Of a stretch of DNA of 64,000 bases, positions 50,471-62,485 are shown in pieces; position 1 is the stretch's first letter; every line of letters begins with the position of its first letter. The stretch lies in contig NC_092261.1 in the NCBI RefSeq assembly GCF_036320965.1, positions 17,189,646 through 17,253,645 on the forward strand. The letters run 5' to 3'. The position numbers were made by a program, and so were the translations under genes. The notes under the pieces are model-generated. The model was not told the origin of the DNA and did no database searches. It was given only the letters and a program-made list of their open reading frames with translations. Source of the stretch: Panulirus ornatus (taxonomy: Eukaryota; Arthropoda; Malacostraca; Decapoda; Palinuridae).

Positions 50471-51385
50471 ACAGTGTCGGCTCTTAAATCTCTCTCACAC
50501 ACATATTCATCCAGCATATTCCCTAACACAGGATATTTGTACCGGAGCTTTCTTTCATTGCCTCATCCTCAATACTTTACGTTTACTTGGTTCGGTGTCA
50601 TCAACCAAGTCATCTGACCAACTTCTTGAGCCTGTCTCGATCCCCTTGTAAGATTAGCACCCTGTCCTCCAGTAATCCTTCATCCATCTTTTCCTCTTTA
50701 GCTGGATTACAGTCTTCTTCCAGCAATGCCATGTGCCCTTACCCACCTAAAAAAAACAAATATATACGTCTATCTTCCCCTGAATAATTAATGTCCTTTC
50801 TTTTTCACTGTGGATTCATATTCAAATTCAGCTGCCATATTATTCACGTCATTATCTAACTGTCTATACACCTCATTCTCTCAAACCACACAATTACTGC
50901 AGGATAACGTATCATTCATCATCAATATTCTGATCATACAACTTCGTTTTCTAAACCTGTGGTTAAAATCAACCTTTAGGTAAGTGAGACGAGGACACGA
51001 GACAGACGATGTGATCACAGGAGTCTGATGACTCTGCATCATAACATAGGTCTCACTAAGGACGAATATATATTTCATGCCCTCCCAGGAGAAATGTAGA
51101 TGGTAACGTTACAGTTCCTCACCCAGTGTTGAGGTACGGTGGTAACATCGAAGTACAAGGCAGAGAGGTGAAGCCTCCGGCCTGACTGAGGTGGAGGTAC
51201 CTGACACGCTTGGTTCTGGTACCATTGGTATCCTGGTTTCCAGCAGCTCGGGGTGACGACCATACTGGATGAGGCTCTACTGACTGTGGTGTGGCGACGT
51301 CTGTGGCTTCATCAGGCCATGGGCTAGTTAACGGGAAGGGGGCCACTCCAGCCTCGAAGTGAAGCAGCGGACAGGATGTAAATTT

Positions 51386-51390
<5 letters not shown>
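50471..51390. other. No recognisable gene
   Basis: No motif or repeat identified. Confidence 0.4.

Positions 51391-51437
<47 letters not shown>
51391..51437. repeat. (CT)n microsatellite
   Basis: Pure CT tract. Confidence 0.95.
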
Positions 51438-51442
<5 letters not shown>

Positions 51443-51666
51443 TCAAAGTTCTCCGGTCCCTCCTTATGTTAACTGTGAACGACAATGCTTATCACAGTGA
51501 GATAAACCTTCCTCCTGTGGTCTCCAGTGTTCCCTCAGTAACTTCATTTCTGCCTGACCCAATCACTGAGCCTAGAGTTCAAAGTCTTGATTCTAGTTTA
51601 AAATACACAAGAGAGTATCTCTGTAAATATACTAATATACATATATACATATATATACATATATAC

Positions 51667-51904
51667 ATTTTCTTTCAAACTATTCGCCATTTCCCGCATC
51701 AGCAAGGTAGCGTTAAGAACAGAGGACTGGGCCTCTGAGGGAATATCCTCACCTGGCCCCCTTCTCTGTTCCTTCTTTTGGAAAATTAAAAGAAAAAAAA
51801 AGAGGGGAGGATTTCCAGCCCCCCGCTCCCTCCCCTTTTAGTCGCCTTCTACGACACGCAGGGAATACGTGGGAAGTATTCTTTCTCCCCTATCCCCAGG
51901 GATT
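51667..51904 (-). mobile_element. Family-2 SINE-like element, full-length-looking copy
   Basis: Nearly identical in order and content to 14456-14696: minus-strand start atccctggggata against (AT)n, then ggcgactaaaaggggaggg, the A/T link, cccagtcctctgttcttaac, and the tail box gctgatgcgggaaatggcga. The stem here is weakened (ttgct against gcggg). Confidence 0.85.
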
Positions 51905-51905
51905 A

Positions 51906-51973
<68 letters not shown>
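51905..51973. repeat. (AT)n microsatellite
   Basis: AT dinucleotides against the 5' end of the family-2 copy. Confidence 0.95.
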
Positions 51974-51975
<2 letters not shown>

Positions 51976-52231
51976 TGATGTAGACATGTGCCACAATCAC
52001 TTTCTCTACTGACGCTTCGAAATTTGCTCATTTCATTAACATAATCTGCAAATTACTCATAAAATAAATTGGATGACAGAATACATTAAAACAAATCACA
52101 TTACTGTATATATCTAAATTAATGTAAACAATCGCAATATACAGTTACGAAGACTGACGTGGGGGGTTTACTTAAATGATTAAAACAATATAAAACCCAA
52201 AAGTCCTTTAGGTGGAGATCTGTTGCTGATG

Positions 52232-52462
<231 letters not shown>

Positions 52463-52473
52463 GCTCTATTTAC

Positions 52474-52474
<1 letters not shown>

Positions 52475-52530
<56 letters not shown>
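52475..52530. repeat. (AT)n microsatellite
   Basis: AT dinucleotides. Confidence 0.95.
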
Positions 52531-52532
<2 letters not shown>

Positions 52533-53370
52533 ACCCCCCTCCCCACACTGATTCTGATCTTTAACCTGGACCTCCAAACCATAAGATGCAGGAATTGGTA
52601 TACAGTAAGAAGTTTCATTAACCAGGTCTTGTGATACTGTGCGCACAAGCACTGAGTAGCATATCTGGTTCAATGGCCTGCTGACCTTGACCTCTCACCC
52701 CAGCTGTACAGCTCTCCAGGTGTAGTGTACGTTTGGTGTCACATTCATTAGCCTCTGTCTTAACATACTGCGTTCTTAGCTTCGACCACTTTGTGACCTT
52801 GAACGCTGACCTCCCCCTCTTTTTTTCTTTTTCTCGAAAACTCAATTCTTGGTGTAAGAGTTCGCATGCTGGATCCTTGGTACACCTTTATCCGCCTTAC
52901 AGGGACAGACCTAAAATAAAAACAGTTAACAATCTGGTTATCATAAAGACAATTATGATGGACATCAGGCAAGCACCATCAGCCTTAAATGAATATTTCT
53001 TTTCTACTTTGTGGATTATAGTGTGCATCACAACAGGTTTGGTCCACATCCAGTTAACCAGCCATCAGGCATCATGATCACAATACTCAGCAACATTTTC
53101 CTGCTCCAAGACCTCCCAAATCTCGACCTTTCACCACAGAAATACGAGAAGCCTATGCACCTGGCCCAGTCCAGTGGACGTTTTGTGCACACTATATCCC
53201 TTTTTTGCCCCACTAGTAGTAAGATGAGTAGGAGTGCATAATAAATTATCTGCTTTCCGCAGCAGAATATTACTCTCTGTTTTCTATATCTGCTCAACCT
53301 TATGATGTACGAACCACATGCATAGTGAGAGTGTGTTTTCTTAGAATGATCTTACCAACTGAAGAAGGTG
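52531..53370. other. No recognisable gene
   Basis: Mixed sequence. Frames such as 52733-53077 (114 codons) show no domain. Confidence 0.4.
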
Positions 53371-53371
53371 T

Positions 53372-53470
53372 TAAAGATTTTTCTGGTTGGTGGATGTAGC
53401 TTACGCTGACGGCTTTAGTGACCCTGGCAGATGATAGGCCTAAAGCCCAGACAATCAACCAACCATCCTC
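53372..53470. mobile_element. SINE-like core repeat, copy 2
   Basis: Second copy of the 36632-36735 repeat, same orientation: ctggttggtggatgtagctt, then acgctgacgg, then tagtgaccctggcagatgat and aggcctaaagcccag, ending tcaaccaacc. Confidence 0.6.
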
Positions 53471-54200
53471 ATGATGTATAGTGTACGCAAAAGCGAGACG
53501 CATCAATGAACGGAGCCACGCATGTGATGATGCACAGACGCACGTTCTGATCCACGAACGTGGGCACAGACAGAGGCATAGCAATAAGCCCTATTGCTCC
53601 ATAGCAGCAGGGTTATGAAATGATATATGAATGATCATATCAAACACGAGATTGAAACACAGTAACGTTTTCAGTCCTGATCATACTCCAACCATACATA
53701 TTAGCTCTCTCGTGGTATATCCTGGCGCATAACCTAAATTCCTTCTGGTTATATCAAATAAAAAAAATCCTGCACTGTACCAGCCTTGATATATACACTG
53801 GATCTGACCAATTGTCAATCATAGCCATCACCTTAACCCTACCAAGGTATATACCGAAGATACCATTCAGTATCCTGGCCATACCAACATATATCACACA
53901 ACCCTAAGGATCATAATGTCACCAAGATGCAACTACGTCACCATAACTCATAATTCCCATCTGTAGTGGGTGGTATATAGGCATCAAAGCCTCAATGGCG
54001 CTTAAAGACCCATCATCATCACCAGACTTCGTATAGAGGAGAGAGGAGGTCAAACGACCCCAAGAGGCTGCCTACAAATTGGACCATGTGAGGCCTTAAT
54101 TCTTTTCTTCCTTGGGGCGGAAAAGACTTCCACTTTTAGAGTAAAGGGTCTGGTGCAAAATGAGGGTAGGGGGAGGGAGGGGTGAGGGAAACGTGGGAGG
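53471..54200. other. No recognisable gene
   Basis: Between 53640 and 53960, phrases like catac(c)aac(c)atatat and cctgatcatac recur loosely and may be an eroded minisatellite. No unit could be fixed. Confidence 0.35.
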
Positions 54201-54205
54201 GGGGC

Positions 54206-54208
<3 letters not shown>

Positions 54209-54296
<88 letters not shown>
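54209..54296. repeat. (AG)n microsatellite
   Basis: Pure AG tract. Confidence 0.95.
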
Positions 54297-54299
<3 letters not shown>

Positions 54300-54591
54300 G
54301 TGGGAAAGGATAAGTTCGATGGTGGAGAAGGAGGGGCCGTGTGCGAGGACAATACAGGAGGTAAACGGTGGAAAATGTGTGTAAAGGGAGACATTGTATG
54401 AGTAAAGGGAGGGCGCATGGGAACACATAGGAGAGCCAGATACGAGAAGACCTCATGGTCTCTGGCGAGGCTCATACTGGCTATCCTGAACATCTGATCT
54501 ACGTAGATGGAAGCAGGACAGAACACAGCAGAATGAAGGGGGTGGAGGGGCCACGCATGTGACAGAGGGAGAAAGGAAGGGGGATAGAAAA

Positions 54592-54594
<3 letters not shown>

Positions 54595-54640
<46 letters not shown>

Positions 54641-54759
54641 AGGAACCTGCCTACCAATACATAAGAATTTCCTGAGGCAGTGCTAACTAGTAGGGATAGA
54701 CATATAGAGAGGAAAAAAGACATACAAATAGATATGTAGACATAAAGATAGATGAATGA

Positions 54760-54822
<63 letters not shown>
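54595..54822. repeat. Two (AG)n microsatellites
   Basis: AG tracts at 54595-54637 and 54765-54822, with about 125 bp between them. Confidence 0.9.
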
Positions 54823-54827
<5 letters not shown>

Positions 54828-54933
54828 GATGCTGAAGGGAGAGGGCGTGTAGGCGTGGGCTGGAGGAGGGGAACCATTTTCCCACGCCGATTAATGGTCG
54901 GCATAAACTGGGTGTGGCATTTTCAATCTCCTG

Positions 54934-55032
<99 letters not shown>

Positions 55033-55045
55033 CGTGCGTGCGTGT
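54934..55045. repeat. (GT)n microsatellite
   Basis: Over 100 bp of GT with gcgt variants at the end. Confidence 0.95.
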
Positions 55046-55194
55046 GAAGCAGTGGGATCAGGGCGCAAATATAAAATGAGGAGAAGGGCCTTAAAAAGGA
55101 AACCATTTGAGAGAGATTTCATAGATTGTAAGGTTTCTAAAAATGGTGTTAAGATTATATCTTAGGGAGAGTGAGTCCCTGCACGAAGGGAGAG

Positions 55195-55259
<65 letters not shown>
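55195..55259. repeat. (CT)n microsatellite
   Basis: Pure CT tract. Confidence 0.95.
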
Positions 55260-55262
<3 letters not shown>

Positions 55263-55659
55263 TGAAAATCAGTATTGGAAGAGAAGATGAGTTATCTGGG
55301 AGAGGTGTTTAGTCTCGAGGGAAGGTGTGTCAGGTGGGAGAGTGAGTTAGTAGGGTGAAGAGCAGTGCATTAGTCCCTGATCTGGGTGTGTCCGTTGGTA
55401 GGACACTCCTCCTCCTATGAGCAGTATTCGTTCTCTTTCTCATACCGAGCACATTTCCATTTACTCTATAAACATCTCGGGATGAGGTTAGCAGTGACCT
55501 GATTAAATGCAATATATTCATTTCCAAGCGTCTCTCGTTTCCCTCAGTTCAATTACAAAACACCACGACTCAACTCCGTAGAAACATATAATCCTGAAGA
55601 TAATCATATCCTCCATTGCATCCTAGAAGCTTTACATTATCAACATCACAAATTCTCAG

Positions 55660-56215
55660 CAAAAACTGGGATTGTTGTACAAGTGCTATAGTCATTTTTC
55701 TTGTAAGCAGCCATTGCACATCTGCAGAAGTTTCATTCGCCCTTGTAATTATAGTCCTGCCTTCATAGCTCGGGAGCCTTTTTGTTCAGGTCTGTATCTG
55801 CAAAAGTATCATGAAATGCCTTCCGTTCCATTAGTTCTCCTGGCATCACTCTTCAACTATCCCTCCCTGTGCGCTGTGTGGTTGCTGCCGTGTCTCTGTT
55901 GTACAGGTATCATTTCAGCCATTACTCTCGTGAACTGTCTCCTGTCCCTTTCACTAAGGCTTGAGACAAGGCACGTCTTTGGCCGTCGCTTCCCATAGTT
56001 TCCATCTGCAAGCTGCTCACTCGTGGAGTGGTCGTTATAATAGCTCCTCTTTTCCTGAAGGCTTTAAGCTGTGGAGTCGTCTTCCCTTTCTCACCTTTCC
56101 CTATTACCTGTTATCTCTCTACCTTTAAGAGTCAGGTCTACAAAAACCTGCGGAGCTTTGATCAATTTCTACATTCGATTTCTCTTACTATTTCTTTTCA
56201 AGCGAGATGATCTTG
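55660..56215 (+). pseudogene. Decayed LINE RT thumb and C-terminal region
   Basis: With frameshifts the text reads LGLLYKCYSHFSCKQPLHIC, then SFIRPC (as in LYKSLIRPCMEY), then CVVAAVSLLYRYHFSHYSRE (as in R.AVA.LSLFYRY..G.CS.EL), then LWSRLPFSPFP and TFKSQVYKNLRSFDQFLH. This order is the post-RT region of Jockey-type elements common in arthropods. The polymerase motifs upstream are absent. It runs directly into the partial foldback copy at 56231. Confidence 0.65.
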
Positions 56216-56230
56216 ACAGGGGACAATAAC

Positions 56231-56342
56231 CACATCATCAGGGGAGACACAAGAGAGAAATATATTAGTCAGTTGATAAACAACGAAGAGACGTAGCTGG
56301 GACGCCATTTGGTAAACATGCGATTGTCTTGGACAATCGCAT
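56231..56342. mobile_element. Partial copy of the 8.1-kb foldback element
   Basis: Shares acatcatcaggggagacac, aagagagaaat, gtcagttgat, gaagagacg.agct and gacgccatttggtaaac with 8083-8382. It ends in a perfect hairpin (56318-56342, 11-bp stem ATGCGATTGTC, 3-nt loop) that the 8.1-kb copy lacks, and then (AT)n. Its left end breaks off inside the hammerhead-like core (TCATCAG at 56235-56241; GAAA not found). Confidence 0.75.
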
Positions 56343-56353
56343 ATCTATATCTA

Positions 56354-56404
<51 letters not shown>
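56343..56404. repeat. (AT)n microsatellite
   Basis: AT dinucleotides after a short tatctatat lead. Confidence 0.95.
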
Positions 56405-56407
<3 letters not shown>

Positions 56408-57724
56408 CAATCATTAGAGTTGCACCAATAATTTTCTGTTTCAAAGAGAGAATTTCCCATCTCTTTTATTCGTCTATTTAACAATTTGATGTCATAAATT
56501 GAATATCACCTTCCATCTGTAATATCGAGGTAATACGATACGATACAAGATATGAAAAGAGACTTTATCTAATGTTACACTTCAGAATAAATTCAACAAA
56601 TTCGTTTTTTTTCACTAGATTCGCCCAATGAATAATAATAATAATAATCTCTGAATAATCAAGATTAAGAACCTCCAAGCTCTGTAAAGCTACACGTAAT
56701 TCCCTGAGTAATGACTGCTCGTTAATATTATACATTCGAAACAAATTTCGAAGCGTTCAAAGCAATGCTCAGAATCGCCTCTAAACCTTACGAGGAGAGG
56801 GTTCTCGACGTGCATGTGTGGTCCCCCTCCTGAAATTATACTGAAAACATTCGTGCATCCTACAGGCCTCTGTGCCAGACGTACACCTGGAGAGATACTG
56901 CACCGCGAGGGAACCGAACCACCGTCCTTCGCCCGTCAAACCTCGACGCCAGTATGACCTATCACGTCATCATGACGATCGTGGAGGTAACGCTTCATCT
57001 GTCATGTGAACCTGAGTGAGAGTCGTTGATCCTGAGCATGAGAACTAACGCAACTGTGGAACAAACCGGAATCATCTAAAAATCATTAAACACCGTTATG
57101 GAACGAATGAAACACAGATGTGGAACGAACGGATTAAGGTCCAGGTGGAACGAATGGTTATATATCCGTGGCTCAGGGAACCAGGATGAGATGCAGCCTT
57201 GCAGTCTGGTGCTAATGTGACGTTTGTCTGGACGAGTCTAACGATCCCTGCGAAGGAAAGCAAATGGAAAATGGGTTAAATACATAACATGCGACCAGTC
57301 AACTTAAGGCTAGCACGAAATTTTTTTTTTTTAACTCATATTATCGTCGATGAGACCCCCCCTTTTTCTGGGCCTTCTGCAGCCTCGAACCCGCGTTGTG
57401 ATCAGAAGCAGCGAAATGATGCGCTCATTTAGGCTGAAAAGTTTCTAGACATTACTGTACTCTTTATCGCCCACTGACGATGGCTCATAGCCACCAAGGG
57501 CGAGTCTCCTCCTTAAGCTGACCGGAGTCAGGTTACGACTCTTGAATATATTTGCTACTTATTTCCTTCCTGCCCTAGGAATCCTCCAGCACACAGGAAG
57601 TCGGCCACGTCCAATGGTCGGGACCAAACGTCAATACAGTGTTGTGGTGTTGTGTGCTCGTCAATGTGTAGGAAGTGCAGGTCAGTGGAGAATCAAGTGA
57701 TCAGTAGTTGTAACGAAGGCAGGA
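56405..57724. other. No recognisable gene
   Basis: AT-rich to about 56750, then mixed; a short (AAT)n lies at 56628-56647. Loose repeats of tggaacgaa near 57055-57155 hint at an eroded minisatellite related to the next feature. Confidence 0.35.
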
Positions 57725-57870
57725 ACACTTAAGAAAAGGTGGAACGGGTGGAACACGAAGAAAATGACGGAACAGATGGAACACTAAGAAAGGATGGAAG
57801 AGGTGGAACACGAAGAAGAGATGGGGCAGGTGGAACATAAAAAAGAGATGGAACTGATGAAACACAAACC
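57725..57870. repeat. 27-bp minisatellite, about five copies
   Basis: Units start with aagaaa at about 57731, 57758, 57786, 57813 and 57840, each continuing ggtggaac.ggtggaacac. It supplies the Glu/His-rich start of the frame 57794-58306 and the repetitive minus-strand frames. Confidence 0.85.
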
Positions 57871-57939
57871 AGGACAGTTGCATAAGCTGCATGTCGTCTG
57901 CACCCGATGGGCACGGTACGAAACCAGCAATCCGATCTT

Positions 57940-58200
57940 CCCGGATATTCGACTGATCCGGATATCTGACTTTTTCCAAAATAAGCTAAGGTCGTCTATT
58001 TTCGGCTATCCGATGCGTTCGTATACAGCCTATGAGTCTATAGCTTGGGGTGGAAGTACGTATGTCTGGTGTTTACATATTTTGTCTGTGGTCGACCAGT
58101 TGCATTCACCCTTGCTAGAGTATTTACCGATTATAACTGTAAACCTTGCAGTATGTTTGGTAATACCACTCGGGTATCCGAATTTTTCGAATATCCAACT
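57940..58200. mobile_element. Possible pogo-like MITE
   Basis: GGATATTCGA...TCCGGATA at 57943-57968 and its approximate inverse at 58172-58196 (gggtatccgaatttttcgaatatcc) form imperfect terminal repeats. Repeated tatccg/ttcgga text near both ends is typical of pogo/Tigger-type elements. No transposase remains, and no target duplication could be seen. The overlapping open frame is then not a gene. Confidence 0.35.
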
Positions 58201-58949
58201 ATATACTGTTTTTAATAGGAGTATATTTCACATGGGACGTCCCATTTCAACAAGAATGACACTCTATCAACTGATTTGTTTTCAGTTTGGGGTATTTGGC
58301 CTTTGAGGATTATATTTTTTTCCAAGAATCCATTTCACATACCCTACGAAACTTATTAAACTGGGGATAGATTAACTAACACACCTAAAGTTCACGACAG
58401 AAAAATCAGCGTGTCTCATAGAAGCCATTATGAACTCAAAAGAGAGACACGTCTCTTTTCAAGACATCTCAGAAAGTGTGGACAGAGAGACATCAGCGCC
58501 CAGAGGCACCGCGAGAGACTGTGAATCCCAGCAGCGGTTGGAGGAGGGAGGGAGGGTACTGTTTAATCCCTCATCCCCACCCGGCACCCAGCCCTTCCAT
58601 ACCTCGGTCACGGATTAGTGAAGGTAAGGCAGCTCCTTCCATACTACCATAATCCTGCACTCCCAGGATAGGGTGGGGCTCAGCCCATTAATATCCCCAC
58701 TACCAATAAATCCCAACTTTTCACTCATAAACTCACTCCTCACTTCTCATCCCCACTTTCCAACTTAATTTCGCAAGCCCAGTTCAGAAACTTAAGGATA
58801 GAATTAATTTACCTCCAGAAAATGTATCATCAGTGATTTTGCGAAAAGCATTGCAATAAATCTATGATGAAAGGTATATTCAAAAAAGTACATTGATCAC
58901 ATTATGTTACCACACCTTGAACGCCTTTGAGTATGCGAGTTCAACCATA
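58201..58949. other. No recognisable gene
   Basis: Mixed, partly AT-rich. Nothing identified. Confidence 0.4.
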
Positions 58950-59045
58950 GTGCAATTCTTGACTTTTACGGCTCAGACTCAAGGTCACACAGTCATATCC
59001 AAGGTTTGTATCGCCGCTGCGCCCAATGGTCTTAACGTCATCCTT
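58950..59045. repeat. Flanking block of the 21-bp minisatellite type
   Basis: Contains ttgacttttacggctcagac, tcaaggtcacacagtcatat and ccaaggtttgtatcg, parallel to 10925-11000. Confidence 0.5.
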
Positions 59046-59070
59046 AGGTCTAGCTAGGAAGAAAGACTGA

Positions 59071-59465
59071 ACGAAGTACACAGACGTCCCCAGCGAGTGG
59101 GACGAGAAACACGAGGGGAACGAAGGTATGGACGAAGTACACAGACGTCCCCAGCGAGTGGGACGAGAAACACGAGGGGAATGAAGGTATAGACGAAGGA
59201 CATACGTCCCCAGCGAGTGGGACGAGAAACACGAGGGGAATGAAGGTATAGACGAAGTACAGACGTCCCCAGCGAGTGAGATGAGTGGCAAGGGGAAAAG
59301 AAGGTATGGACGAAGGACGGATGATAAAGCGAGTGGAGCGAGTGACACGAAGGAAAGAAGGTATGGACGAAGGACGGACGTCCACAGGGAGTGGGGGCGA
59401 CTAGCACGGGGAAAGGAAAGGTATGGACGAGCGGCGGACCTCCCCCAGCGAGTGGTACGGGGAGG
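59071..59465. repeat. Minisatellite, 57-61-bp unit, six to seven copies
   Basis: Starts (acgaag) at 59071, 59132, 59193, 59252, 59310, 59367 and 59428. Each unit carries acgtccccagcgagtg(g), gacgagaaacacgagg and gaaggtat. The first three units are nearly identical; later ones diverge. The minus-strand frames with a 19-20-residue repeat come from this. Confidence 0.9.
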
Positions 59466-59678
59466 AAAGCAAAGGGGAAGCAGGAAGACTCAGAGAGAGG
59501 GAGACGGAAAGACGCAGTGAGCGGAGATGCTAGTGAGACGGGAGTGGGCCAGGAGACGTGTCCGGTGATGAGTGGGTGAGCGGAATGTCTGCAGGAGGTT
59601 TTGCGCGGCTCATCCGACCTGAGCTACAGACGGCCTTAAAGGGGATCTCGTCTCACCGAGTGAATAGTTTTCATATTC

Positions 59679-59679
<1 letters not shown>

Positions 59680-59728
<49 letters not shown>

Positions 59729-59960
59729 TTACTATTTGAGTGTTACAGGTGTAGATTTTTACACTCTTGTTAACCCGTCTCTTGTCTTTGTACATATACT
59801 GTGTGTTAACTTTATATGTACACACATACACTTCCTCAACTTATATCAGGTACCTATTCAACGACTAGCCCCTAAGGGGAGAATGAACAGCTGAGTTGAG
59901 TGTGAGCTGGGTGCCTCTCCGGAACTCGAACCCGGGTACGTCAATCAGACAACGAAATGC
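59680..59960 (-). mobile_element. tRNA-type SINE ending in (AC)n on the minus strand
   Basis: The minus strand has a B-box-like GGGTTCGAGTTCC (59921-59933), the common block ctcaactcagctgttcattc, the tcaggtacctattcaacgac match to 63386-63420, and then a body through 59740 that ends in the (GT)n of the plus strand (59681-59727). Unlike the copies at 61.9 and 63.3 kb, it has no internal (AT)n and a different 3' end. Confidence 0.65.
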
Positions 59961-60289
59961 CCCTTGGTTTATATCTACGTCATCTGATTTTGAACATGGA
60001 ATTATGTAACTTATTTCTGTTCTAAGTGGATGAGTTAAGAATAGGACAGTAAGAAGGATTTGTCGCGGTCCTCCATTCTCTCCGTCACAACAGACTGAAG
60101 GAAAAAACGAGTGGAAGAAAATATCATGCATTTGTGAAGTAAGCCTGCTTGGAATTGAAGCGGGTAGAACGAAAGTGAAAATCCGACTATAAAATTTCAT
60201 TACACTAACCCACCCTCTGCTGCAAACACAATACATTCTTCGGGTCTGGAATGAGAAAAGGAATTAATGTGTATGTATATTATCCCTTG

Positions 60290-60345
60290 TGTCCATTCAC
60301 TAACCACTGCACCACGTAGGCTGGTACTCCCAGAGCCAAGGGAGA
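60290..60345 (-). mobile_element. Possible tRNA-like A box of another SINE
   Basis: The minus strand reads TGGTGCAGTGGTTAG (60300-60314), a textbook tRNA A-box region. No clear B box follows at the right distance, so this may be a decayed SINE head. Confidence 0.35.
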
Positions 60346-60954
60346 CCTCTAATATCTTACCCCCACATCCACCGCTTTTGGTCCGTCCAGGACTGAGCAT
60401 TCCTCTGTGCACCTGGTCAGCATATGGGTGAGCCGTATATGCAACCTGCACCATAAAACTCTCAGTAATGGGTCAAAAGCAACAAGCATGATTGATTCAT
60501 CACTTAGCTATGGTGTTGTGGTGTAAGCTGAACAAGAACTAGGGAGGGGGAAAGGAAGAGGGAAGGGGAAGTGGAAGAGGAATTGAGGAACTGTAAGGTT
60601 GAGAATATAGGGAGGATCGTAAGAGCGAATGGAGAGACGGATCTTGAAAGAGGACGCAAAAGAAGATAGGCTGAGGTCAAGCCACTGCAATGGTAATATG
60701 AAGTGAGGGGATTCTAACAGATGGAAATATGTAAAGAGCCAGTGTGTAAAGGAGGATGGAGAGAGTGGAGCTTAGACGGGGGGGGGGAAGGCAGAACAAT
60801 CCAAAAAGGAAGGAGTCATGGGGAATGAGTGGAGAAAGAAGTGAGAGGGAAGGGGAGCAGATAAAGACAAGAGAAATTGAGATAGTACGATAGTACGGAA
60901 CTGATAACACTGCCTGAGGGTTGGGCTGATAGCGGATGTTCGGGGCGAGGCCTG

Positions 60955-61435
60955 ATAACATGGGCTGGCAGGTAAGGCACTAAGAAGGGTTGGAGAAGGG
61001 GATAATCAGCTGATAAGAAGGGATGTAGCAGGGGACGGTAAGACGATAGGAAGGGTAACATCAAGCGCTGATAAGACGATAAAAGGGGCTGCAAAGAGGA
61101 GTGATAAGGAGAGGTGTAGTACAAGATAATACGAAGGGTCGCAGTAAGGGATGATAAGACGGAGTGAACTAAGGAATGATGAAAAGGGCTGTAACAAGGG
61201 ATGATAAGGAGGATTAAAGTAAGGAATGATAAGAAGGGGTACAGCAAGGGATGATAAGGAGTGCTGCAGGAAGGATGATAAGGAAGGCTGAAGTAAGGGA
61301 TGATAAGGAAGGCTGAAGGGATGATAAGGAGAGCAGTAGTACTGAGTGACAAGAGTGGCTGCAGTAACGGATGACGAGGAGGGCTGCAGCATGAGATGAT
61401 AACAAGTGTCACTAGGGCGCGACAGGAAGTGTTAG
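60955..61435. repeat. Degenerate purine-rich minisatellite, 20-40-bp spacing
   Basis: The anchor (aag)ggatgataagga recurs with gggctgcagta or ggctgaagtaa between. The plus strand is G/A-rich. The 212-codon minus-strand frame (60816-61454) is the translation of this array (Pro/Ser/Leu/Ile-rich) and not a gene. Confidence 0.75.
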
Positions 61436-61884
61436 ACTCAGGAGTTACGGCCATAAGATAAGTTAGAGGCTAACAAGATGATAAAAACAGTTCTTGGATT
61501 AGCTGGTAACGTCTGGGGGTTTAGCTGATAACAAGAGTTAAGAGTTGAGTGGCCATGAAGACCTTGGGTGGCCCAACCGAGGAACAGGGATTGAGAATAA
61601 AGGCCATAACACTGAGGAGGGAGTTGAGAGTAAACGAATATCAGCTGATAAGAAAGCTTGAGCATAAAGGCGAGAGCAGAAGGATGAGGCTGAACACATA
61701 CACACACACACGCAGTACACAAGGCAGGCAGTCAGCATCACCTGTTGCAGGTACAGGCATTTATATTTAACTTTCTGCTCTTCACAGGCGGCTGGCTGTA
61801 GCTGACTCCCGGTCCGTTTGTTCTCTAAATGTCTGGATAATTTTACATTTATTCTTCATTAAATGCTTTTTTTTCTATCATGTT

Positions 61885-61936
61885 AGCTGAAACGACACGG
61901 GCAAGTGAGGCCCTAATCAAGGCCATTTCATTAACG

Positions 61937-62010
<74 letters not shown>

Positions 62011-62140
62011 TAACCTGAGTCAGGTACCCAAGTGGATGAACAGCTGGGTTGACCAGGATTCGAACCTATGAACTGAACCCTGGGCAGCCCGTGAATGCAT
62101 CTCGGTCAGAAACGCTCGCCGCTACACCACGCGAGTCTAT
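61885..62140 (-). mobile_element. tRNA-derived SINE with internal (AT)n, uninterrupted copy
   Basis: On the minus strand, in order: A-box-like TGGTGTAGCGG (62119-62129), B box GGTTCGAATCC (62056-62066), the common block caacccagctgttcatcc, then (AT)n (61938-62008), then the 3' domain atggccttgattagggcctc, ending near 61887 before an A-rich run (T run on the plus strand at 61869-61876). Pol III would transcribe it and a LINE RT would copy it. It serves as the empty-site reference for the split copy at 0.1/3.0 kb. Confidence 0.75.
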
Positions 62141-62169
62141 AAACAAATATAACCAAAGGGATAATTTGG

Positions 62170-62485
62170 TAGTATATGTGAAGCGCACGTGGTACGAGGA
62201 AGGTGCAGGTAAGCAGAAAGCGTACAGCGGGTACAATGCTTCGACTAAGAAGGATGACAGGTGGGCCTGTGATAATGTGTGGGTGAAGGGCACACAGCAG
62301 GGGGTAGGAGAAGGCAAGCACAGAGCGTACAGTGGGTACAATGCACTGAAGTCGGAGGGTAACAGGTGGATCTGTGGTAGCGTCGGTGTTGGTACATAGC
62401 AGAGGGTTGGTACATGCAAGCAAAGAGCGTACAGTGGGTACAATAGCAGGGAACAGGTGAATGTAAGTACAGAGCGTATGTCGGG
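62170..62485. repeat. About 104-bp minisatellite, three copies plus a partial
   Basis: The block aagca.agagcgtacag.gggtacaatgc starts at 62211, 62315 and 62418 (104 and 103 bp), with a further shortened unit at 62465. Confidence 0.8.

Noticed and set aside
57794..58306. 170-codon plus-strand open frame
   Set aside because: It starts in the 27-bp minisatellite and continues through a possible MITE; no domain recognised.
60816..61454. 212-codon minus-strand open frame rich in Pro, Ser, Leu and Ile
   Set aside because: Produced by the purine-rich minisatellite at 60955-61435; no domain and no signal of coding outside the array.
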